Made by a program: the position numbers and the translations under genes. The notes below the pieces were generated by a model. It did no database searches. It worked only from the letters and a program-made list of their open reading frames with translations, and was not told where the DNA came from. Positions 57,409 to 64,000 of a DNA stretch of 64,000 nucleotides are shown piece by piece. Numbering within the stretch: the first letter of the stretch is position 1; each line of letters begins with the position of its first letter. This DNA is from Onthophagus taurus (taxonomy: Eukaryota; Arthropoda; Insecta; Coleoptera; Scarabaeidae), in the NCBI RefSeq assembly GCF_036711975.1, contig NC_091976.1, positions 18,538,001 through 18,602,000 on the forward strand, given 5' to 3'.

Positions 57409-58545
57409 TCTTTAATAAACGCAGATTTTTCTGAAAGGAAATAAGAAATATTTAGAACTGAAATTAGAACCGTTTCGAATGTGTTTTTGAAAGGTTTCGC
57501 GGGAGAATAAATTTAGAAATAAATTGATTTTCTTCGCATTCTTAAATTACGATTAATAAATCAAAATAAATACGTACCAATTCACTAAATTTCAAATTAA
57601 ATGAAATCAGAAATAGTTTTTCACTGGCGGGATTATTATTTATTTATAGCTTGGTTGTACGCAATAGGATAAACTTGTACTGAAGGGTGCTAAATACCAC
57701 AAATTATTTGCAAACGTGCGGGAGTGAAAGTACTGGTCCAAATTCACACCTTTCTTATAAATAAGTAAAACGATTGACGAGAAATTGAATTTATAAACTT
57801 GTGCCCAAGTCCAAACACAACTAGGTGCAAAGTTCAGGACGCTCTCCGTCGTTCTCTTGTACAAATATATTGTATTCCACAACTAAAACTAGGTATATAT
57901 ACTACGTCCCTGCCTCTCTTATCGGGTGTGTGCATCTTTAACCGACATTCTCTTAGAACCCCCCAGATTAGTATCTTTTAAGTTTATCTGATTTGCGCTA
58001 GATTAATTATTAAGTGCATCCTTTTATAAATTAGGTTGTTTTTTTCGACAATAATCTTGATTTCTATGTAATAAAATGATTAATTTAATAAAAAACCAAA
58101 GTATTTATCGAAAAAAACAATTTTTAGAAATAACATTAATTAATAAATAATTTTTCAAAATGATCGTTTATACCGCCATCTATTATAAATAAATCAAAAT
58201 TATATGCGTGATATTTGGGTTGCCTATTATTTCACAATCTCCTCTTAATGATTTTTAAATCTTTTTATGAATTATTAATTTAATCTATTTTTAACCCAAC
58301 TCATTTTTTATTCAATTGAACGCAACGATTTAATTAATTTTTATTATTTCGCAAAATATTTCAAATTTTTAACTGTCAAAAAAATCAAAAATACATAACC
58401 TAAAATAATTGTCACCGTATAACCTACAAAAAAATTATTACGAATTAATTGAAAAGGATTAAAAAGAAAAATTATATGTTAAAAAGGTGTTTATTTAAAG
58501 CTCTAATTAGATAGTTTTGAGCCAAGTTTTCGTCACGTTTAGAAA
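57409..58545. promoter_or_regulatory. Divergent promoter region between the synthetase and ABCB10
   Basis: 1.1 kb separates the two start codons, which face away from each other. CTGTCAAAAAAATC at 58372-58385 and CATAACCTAAAAT at 58395-58407 near ABCB10 echo the TGACATTT and AACCTCA words near PPP4R2, CLASRP and the 31896 gene. No TATA box is obvious. Confidence 0.4.
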
Positions 58546-59343
58546 ATGTTCGTATACCATTGCGTTCTAAATAAAGGTTACTTAAAGTTGGGCGCTTTTA
58601 AACAAATCAATAAATTCTACAATGGTCCGATATGCGGTAAGCATTTTTCTACTGCCTCAAGGAAGGCAACAACGGTTTTAAAAAGTGTCAATAAATATGA
58701 ATTGTCACGAATATTGCAAAGAGAGATGTCAGGCAGTAGTAAAGGTCCTCGGCCAAGATTAAAACATTCTGATGTAGCTAGGTTGTTTTCTTTGGCAAAA
58801 CCAGAAAGATGGAAATTATTAGGTAAATAATATAGACAAGTATAAAAAAATTAATAAAATTAATACACTTTTTAGGAGCTGTTTCATTATTATTAGTATC
58901 TAGCACTGTTACGATGGCGGTGCCTTTTAGTTTAGGTAAAATTTTAGATATTATTTATACAAGCACCGAAGAAATTGATGCAGCAAGGGCTAAATTAAAC
59001 AAAGTTTGTGCAGTTTTGTTAACTGTATTTTTTGTTGGAGCTATATGTAATTTTGGGAGAATTTATATTATGTCAACAGCTGGTAAAAAGAGATATTAAA
59101 AGATTTTTCATATCTTACAAGTCGAGTTAATTGTTTGTAGGATATAGAATGACACAAGCTTTAAGATTAAAGGTGTTTTCGTCAGTTTTAAAACAAGAAC
59201 AAGGTTTTTTTGATACCAGACCAACCGGTGAGCTTGTAAATCGATTATCGGCGGACACACAACTTGTTGGTCAAGCATTAACAGGAAATATTTCAGATGG
59301 TTTGAGGTCTACTATTATGGTGTGTGCAGGAACTGGAATGATG
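58546..59343 (+). CDS. ABCB10: ABCB10: mitochondrial ABC transporter, first 3 exons (229 aa)
   Basis: Exons 58546-58822, 58876-59082 and 59141-59343 splice in frame to 229 residues and end at a phase-0 donor. The N-terminus is a mitochondrial presequence (MFVYHCVLNKGYLKLGAF..., basic, no acids early). Then come HSDVARLFSLAKPERWKLLG, membrane helices AVSLLLVSSTVTMAVPFSLG and VCAVLLTVFFVGAICNFGRI, and the conserved GYRMTQALRLKVFSSVLKQE, FFDTRPTGELVNRLSADT and ISDGLRSTIMVCAGTGMM. This is the first half of the transmembrane domain of ABCB10, an inner-membrane exporter linked to haem and iron metabolism (family knowledge). The rest of the membrane domain and the ATPase lie right of the window; the fourth intron exceeds 4.6 kb. 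Confidence 0.93.
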
Positions 59344-60027
59344 GTAATTATTTAAAAAATATATTTTTGGTAATAAGTTGTTTTTAAAAAAATAAGCTAC
59401 TTTATGCTTATAAATAGAATGGTTCATTTTTGTTTTAACTATAAAGCTAACCTCAATTAACTCATTATAAAGCTCAATGAGCTCTACACTACCTATTGCT
59501 ATGTTGATCTTTGCTGTCATTGCATAACTGAAGCCACATTTCGATTTGTCTGTTGTAAAAAATCATCAATTTTGGTTCTTTTCATAGTTCAAAAACAGTA
59601 AATAGTTCAGTATAACAGTGGTAGACTATCGACAGTAACCCAAGAGCTTTCTTTTTCTTATGTTTCTGAGGGAAAGGTGCTTTGAGCACCAAATCAAATT
59701 ATAACAAATGTTGTTGGTAATGATGGAATAACAAGACAGATCCCTCTATTAAGTTTTCCAGTCATATTGTCCTATGTTTGTCACATAATAAATTTTTGCC
59801 TTGAGAATTCTATATTCTCACTTCCTGTCTTGTACGTCTTTTTAATTTCTTCAGACTCTCGACGCACGCTAAGTACATTTCTTAGTTACCAAGCCCCCCA
59901 AACAAATCAAAAATGATGAAACCAGTTAAAAAAAACTCAAGCAAAAGCCCTCTGATCTTCAATTATGAATTTATCACTCAAAATTATGCGGATATTGTTT
60001 CATGTATGGCGATTTTGATTGATATTG
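59344..60027. other. ABCB10 intron 3, nothing recognised
   Basis: AT-rich intron sequence without recognised exon or repeat. Confidence 0.4.
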
Positions 60028-60658
60028 AGTGATGGAACGGATAGTGATTTTACAAAAAGCCGGATATTCGGCATCCCCTTCGGTCGGATATCCGGTTATC
60101 CAGCATATAGTGATCCCTATATTGCCACATCATTGCGATATTTGAATAAAAATAAAATTAATAAGAAAGCTGATAAGATATGTCAACTTATTTGGATCCA
60201 AGATACAAAATGAATTTTTTGATGCTGATTTAACTAACGAAGCAACTCTAAAAAGAGGATACTTTAATTAATAATTGGCGATATTTCCACAAGGATCCTT
60301 CAAGAAATAAATTTTACAGCGAATTTTGAAAATTATCGATGAAAATTGCAACATCGAAAATTTTATCAAAACTTCAAATTTCATACTCATATTCCAAGAA
60401 ATCGATTTTATACGAATTTTTAAAACTTAATCGATGAAAATTACAAAATTCGAACAAATTGTCGATTATTTCAAAAACTTATTTCTCAAGAACTAATAGT
60501 GATTTTTCAAAACGGCTTGTTGCATTAAAAAGAGGATACTTTAATTAATAATTGATGATATTTCCACAAGGATCCTTCAAGATATGAATTTTATAGCGAA
60601 TTTTGAAACTTATCGATGAAAATTGCAACATCGAAAATTTATCAAAACTTCAAATATT

Positions 60659-61415
60659 CTAGTAAATCCATAATCACTGAGGTGTATGATTTAAAATAAG
60701 GTAAAAATTAAAAGAGCTACAATATTGGTTTTAAAAATAACCACAAACTTATAGATATATTGTCTAACTTCAAAAGCAAAGAACATAATATTAAATAAAA
60801 ATGGTGTTTATTCTATTAAATGTAACGAATGTGAGGCATTATACATTGGCCAAACAGGTAGAAAACTCGCAAAAAGAATTAAGGAACATAAAAATACTTC
60901 TTCTTCAAATGTCTACCAACATAAAATGGAATTTAATCATGACATCGATTATAACAATGTGTCTCTCCTACACAACTGTAAGAAGGGTAAAAAATTAGAC
61001 CTTTTAGAACAACTCGAGATAGATAAACACAAACATAAAAATCTAAAATTAATGAATGATCAGCTTTGCTCCATTTACAAACCTTTATACTCACACTTAA
61101 AATTCTAGTTTTTAATATATCCGTGAAACTTGTTTTATTCTTTTGTGATTACTCCATTTTAACCTGTAGTGTTGTTCAGTGTCGTCCACTTTACATCTTT
61201 ATTTCTCGTTATTTTAGTTTTTAAATCATTTTATATTGTGACTTTTATTATTTATTTGACTGTAAGATTACTTATTTTATTTATTTATTTCTATACGCCT
61301 TTATTATAATTTCGCTTGTAGATTTAGCTGATGATGATAAGTAATTATCGAAACCGGTACTAAGTATATTTATTAGAAAAATGAGAAAGAGCTCTTTTAA
61401 TTTTTACCTTATTTT
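60659..61415 (+). mobile_element. 5'-truncated Penelope-like element with GIY-YIG domain
   Basis: The open frame ending at 61108 reads NGVYSIKCNECEALYIGQTG, RKLAKRIKEHKNTSSSNVYQ, HKMEFNHDIDY and LDLLEQLEI, the GIY-YIG endonuclease domain found at the C-terminus of Penelope-like retroelements. The RT part is missing. The insert is flanked by a 12-bp duplication ACTTCAAATATT (60647-60658 and 61416-61427). A 26-base perfect inverted repeat links 60693-60718 and 61390-61415, fitting the inverted end fragments known in this family. The GIY-YIG frame is open to its natural stop. Confidence 0.87.
61322..61365 (+). ncRNA. Type I hammerhead ribozyme motif in the Penelope 3' region
   Basis: Core CTGATGA (61328-61334) and GAAA (61350-61353) flank a perfect 5-bp stem GATAA/TTATC with loop GTAA. 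Stem I is ATTTAG (61322-61327) with CTAAGT (61360-61365), six pairs including one G-T. Stem III is the palindromic ACCGGT (61353-61358), so cleavage would follow GTA (61357-61359). One extra T (61335) sits between the core and stem II. Penelope-like elements are known to carry hammerheads with short stem III; activity here is untested. Confidence 0.72.
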
Positions 61416-62453
61416 ACTTCAAATATTGTTTTCTCAAAAACGAAAAGTTATTTTTCAAAACGAGTTGGTTCATTGGAAAGAGGACGCTTTTATTAACGCT
61501 TTGGGAAATTTTCATACTCATATCCCAAGAACTGGATTTTATAGGAATTTTTTAAACTTAATCGCCGAAAATTGCAAAATTCGAAAAAATTGTCGATTAT
61601 TTCAAAAACTTATTTCTCAAGAACTAAAAGTGATTTTTCAAAACGGCTTGTTGCATTAAAAAGATGATACTTTAATTAATAATTGGCGATATTTCCACAA
61701 GGATCCTTCAAGAAATGAATTTTACAGCGAATTTTGAAAATTATCGATGAAAATTGCAACATCGAAAATTTATCAAAACTTCAAATATTGTTTTCTCAAA
61801 AACTAAAAGTTATTTTTCAAAACGAGTTGGTTCATTGGAAAGAGGACACTCTTATTAACACTTTGGGAAATTTTCAAACTCTTATTCCAAGAAATGGATT
61901 TTATACGAATTTTTAAAACTTTATCGGCGAAAATTGCAAATTCTAAAAAATTGTAAATTATTTCAAAAATTTATGTCTCATGAACTAAAAGTGATTTTTC
62001 AAAACGGCTTGTTGCATTAAAAAGAGGATACTTTAATTTATAATTGGTAATATTTCCACAAGGATCCTTCAAGAAATTAATTTTACAGCGAATTTTGAAA
62101 ATTATTGATGAAAATTGCAACATCGAAAATATCGATACTTTAATTAATAATCGAAAGTGATAACAGTGACAGTTCTGTTAGTAATGAATGTGATGATGAA
62201 TTACAAGCGAAGAGAAGAAAACTAGACGAAACTGCAACAAGAGAGATTTGTATATCTTATTGGGATTGTTACAATGAGGTTGCTAATGATAAATAAAGTT
62301 GTATTAAATGAAAAAAATCCTATTGTGGTTGAACTTGTATATTATCTGCAGTGCCCAACACCTAAAAGAGATACTAATTCCTGTGACTGGTGGAGTACTA
62401 AATAATAGGTTTTTAATATCGCGATAGTTGCCGGATATCCGTTCCACCACTAA

Positions 62454-62829
62454 TCAAAAGGACTTCAAAATCAAAACTGGCGATTTTCACAAATAGCGGC
62501 CAATTAGCTGTATTTTATTTCTGTTCGACTATTTGGGGTTTCGGTATTGTTTTACGCGAACTATTAATTCCTGAGATTTCTTTGATATGGAACAATTACC
62601 CCACACCTGACACCAGAATTTTATTGTGAACCAAAGGGTTCTTGGTTCTTGAGGAAGAAATAGGATGAATAAATACTAATTTTTATTTCGATGTTTTTCT
62701 GACAACAGCAACTTAGTTCTATTGATTTCAAATCGTTGGTGTCATGCATGAAAATCAAGTGTTACATTTCATTACATCAGCACATTCAACCGATAGTTGC
62801 TAAGTTAAAATAATTACCAAAAAGTAATG
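62454..62829. other. ABCB10 intron 3, nothing recognised
   Basis: AT-rich sequence without recognised feature. Confidence 0.35.
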
Positions 62830-63790
62830 AATTTACCAAAGAAAGGGTTGTTCCTAAAACTAGTAAGGTTTCTCAGTTACAGTATCTGCGGTTAATTAAT
62901 ATTTTATCGGTACTTTTTAAAGTTAGAAAGAATATTTCCTACTTCTCAATCGGACTTCTGTTCTGGTTTCAGTTGTACTACGGCTCACTTGGATGTCATT
63001 GATAATGTACTTCGTGGAATTGACAATAAATTGATCACTATCCTTGTTCTTTTGACTTTTTGAAAGGATTTGGTACTTTGCAACATCAGCTTACTGGTTG
63101 CAATCCTTCAATATATTGGATTATCGCAATCTGCGCTTAACCTTATGCAGAACTATCTTTGCAGCCAATCATAGAAAGTAACTTTTAATGGAGAGCTGTC
63201 TGTACAGGGTAAGGTGTACCACAGGGTTCCATACTTATTTTGACCTATTTTGCTTTCGATTTACACTTCTCAGCTGTGTTTGGTTCTGGTTTATTACACA
63301 TTTCCTATTTCACACAGCACAATAGAGTACGAGTTGGCTCTGATATTTTTGAAGTTGTTGGGAGGTCGAGAAATCTTGGTGTTACTACTGATAGCAAGTT
63401 AAGATTTCGATCACGTGCCGGTGACCTTCTGCGTCGGAAGCAGAAACTCCGAACGTTTATGTGATGTGTTGATTCTCTCATTCTTTAATTACGGTGTATT
63501 GACAGTGTTCACAGAACGAAGATACAAACAGTTTAAAATGTGTGTGTGTAATGACGTGAAGAACGATTTTTGCTTCACTTTTCTGCTGGAGAAGCACGAC
63601 TTTTGCAACTATAAGCAATTGTTTTGCGATTTCCCTTTATTGTAAGCAGGTATCACTTCTGGTTTTTTCTTTATTTGTCCTCGACGATTTCATACTTAAA
63701 TCTGCAAATCTGAGTGCTTTGTAGAGAACATTAAGACGTACCGTTTATCTCTCCAGGAAACAACATTTATTTGTAGCTCTTGCTTTAAGT
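62830..63790 (+). mobile_element. LINE fossil (CR1/Jockey-like RT), plus strand
   Basis: In broken frames the plus strand reads QSDFCSGFSCTTAHLDVIDN, NKLITILVLL, SLLVAILQYIGLSQSALNLM, QNYLC and GVPQGSI (about 62955-63230). 63330-63420 reads VRVGSDIFEVVGRSRNLGV and TTDSKLRF, text typical of the RT palm/thumb to C-terminal region. It resembles the element at 15690-17660 in type. Many breaks; dead. Confidence 0.68.
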
Positions 63791-64000
63791 GCCATGATAA
63801 ACAAAATGATAAACTAGTCTACCAATTGCCCGTGACCACGGTTTTTTCGAAAACCAGTAATGTCTCGAATGCAGCATCGACTTGGTCATGATCGAGGCGC
63901 ACTTCTGTTATGAGACATCATGTGCCAAAAAATGAAAATATTGTCCACACATGAAACTTATCCCCGGCCTCAAACTTAAAATAATAAAAATAGCTCCACA
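63791..64000. other. Right edge, nothing recognised
   Basis: No feature can be read before the window ends inside ABCB10 intron 3. Confidence 0.35.

Larger units (their letters stand above)
60028..62453 (+). mobile_element. hAT element copy 3, long satellite array, Penelope insert
   Basis: The left end AGTGATGGAACGGATAGTG and the right end TATCCGTTCCACCACTA match copy 2. LDPRYK-type text lies at about 60190-60215 and C-terminal text [31 protein letters not shown] (62150-62280) and [20 protein letters not shown] (about 62330-62390), the hAT dimerisation region. Between them lie several 361-base satellite dimers (GGATCC landmarks at 61701 and 62062). A Penelope-like element interrupts the satellite at 60659-61415. 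No clear 8-bp duplication flanks this copy. Confidence 0.8.

Noticed and set aside
60270-62110. Regular repeats resembling a CRISPR array
   Set aside because: Units are about 180/361 bases without short unique spacers and lie inside hAT ends in a eukaryotic genome; this is a satellite.

Overview
This window is nuclear DNA from an insect, most likely a beetle. The order is an inference; the evidence is AT-rich sequence, short GT-AG introns mixed with multi-kilobase introns full of transposons, and recognisable animal housekeeping genes (CLASRP, PPP4R2, ABCB10, an acyl-CoA synthetase). Nothing bacterial or viral-operon-like is present. All gene models were spliced by hand from the sequence.

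Region 1 (1-20725) is a tandem cluster of small secreted-protein genes: one cut by the left edge (G1), seven that read through (G2, G3, G4, G6, G7, G8, G9) and one frameshifted copy (G5). Eight lie on the minus strand and the last (G9) on the plus strand. All have a signal-peptide exon followed by exons joined only in phase 1. They encode His/Lys-rich segments, a Cx3CxxC-like cysteine cluster, a CxxCxC-like cluster, a Thr/Glu/Ser-rich linker and usually a His-rich tail. I do not recognise the family. The promoters share a TATTTAAA-type TATA box and an upstream ATGACTCA (AP-1-like) module. A unit of about 4.5 kb carrying two of the genes (4675-9142) has been duplicated in tandem (9143-about 12667). 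Broken LINE and Tc1/mariner copies lie between the genes.

Region 2 (20726-31895) has no convincing host gene. It holds fossils of LINEs, a hAT element, a piggyBac element and two unusually GC-rich islands (25500-26340, 28010-28310).

Region 3 (31896-41982, minus strand) holds a 204-aa coiled-coil protein with a possible kinetochore-type fold, then the complete 9-exon CLASRP gene. Its 5.5-kb sixth intron contains a LINE, a tandem repeat, a mariner element sitting in that repeat, and a palindromic insert nested inside the mariner.

Region 4 (42309-57408, minus strand) is a complete 7-exon acyl-CoA synthetase of the 4-coumarate-CoA ligase/luciferase family. PPP4R2 is nested in its sixth intron on the opposite strand. 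Both of its large introns carry arrays of palindromic CTAG-rich repeats, and the first also carries a hAT element with intact 8-bp target duplications and an internal satellite.

Region 5 (58546-64000, plus strand) starts with the first three exons of ABCB10, which continues beyond the right edge. Its intron holds a satellite-bearing hAT copy into which a 5'-truncated Penelope-like element has inserted, complete with GIY-YIG domain and a hammerhead ribozyme motif, followed by a LINE fossil.

The most original signals are the secreted His/Cys gene family with its shared promoter module, the palindromic repeat family with loops in both orientations, and the hAT family that carries a dimeric satellite inside its coding region.
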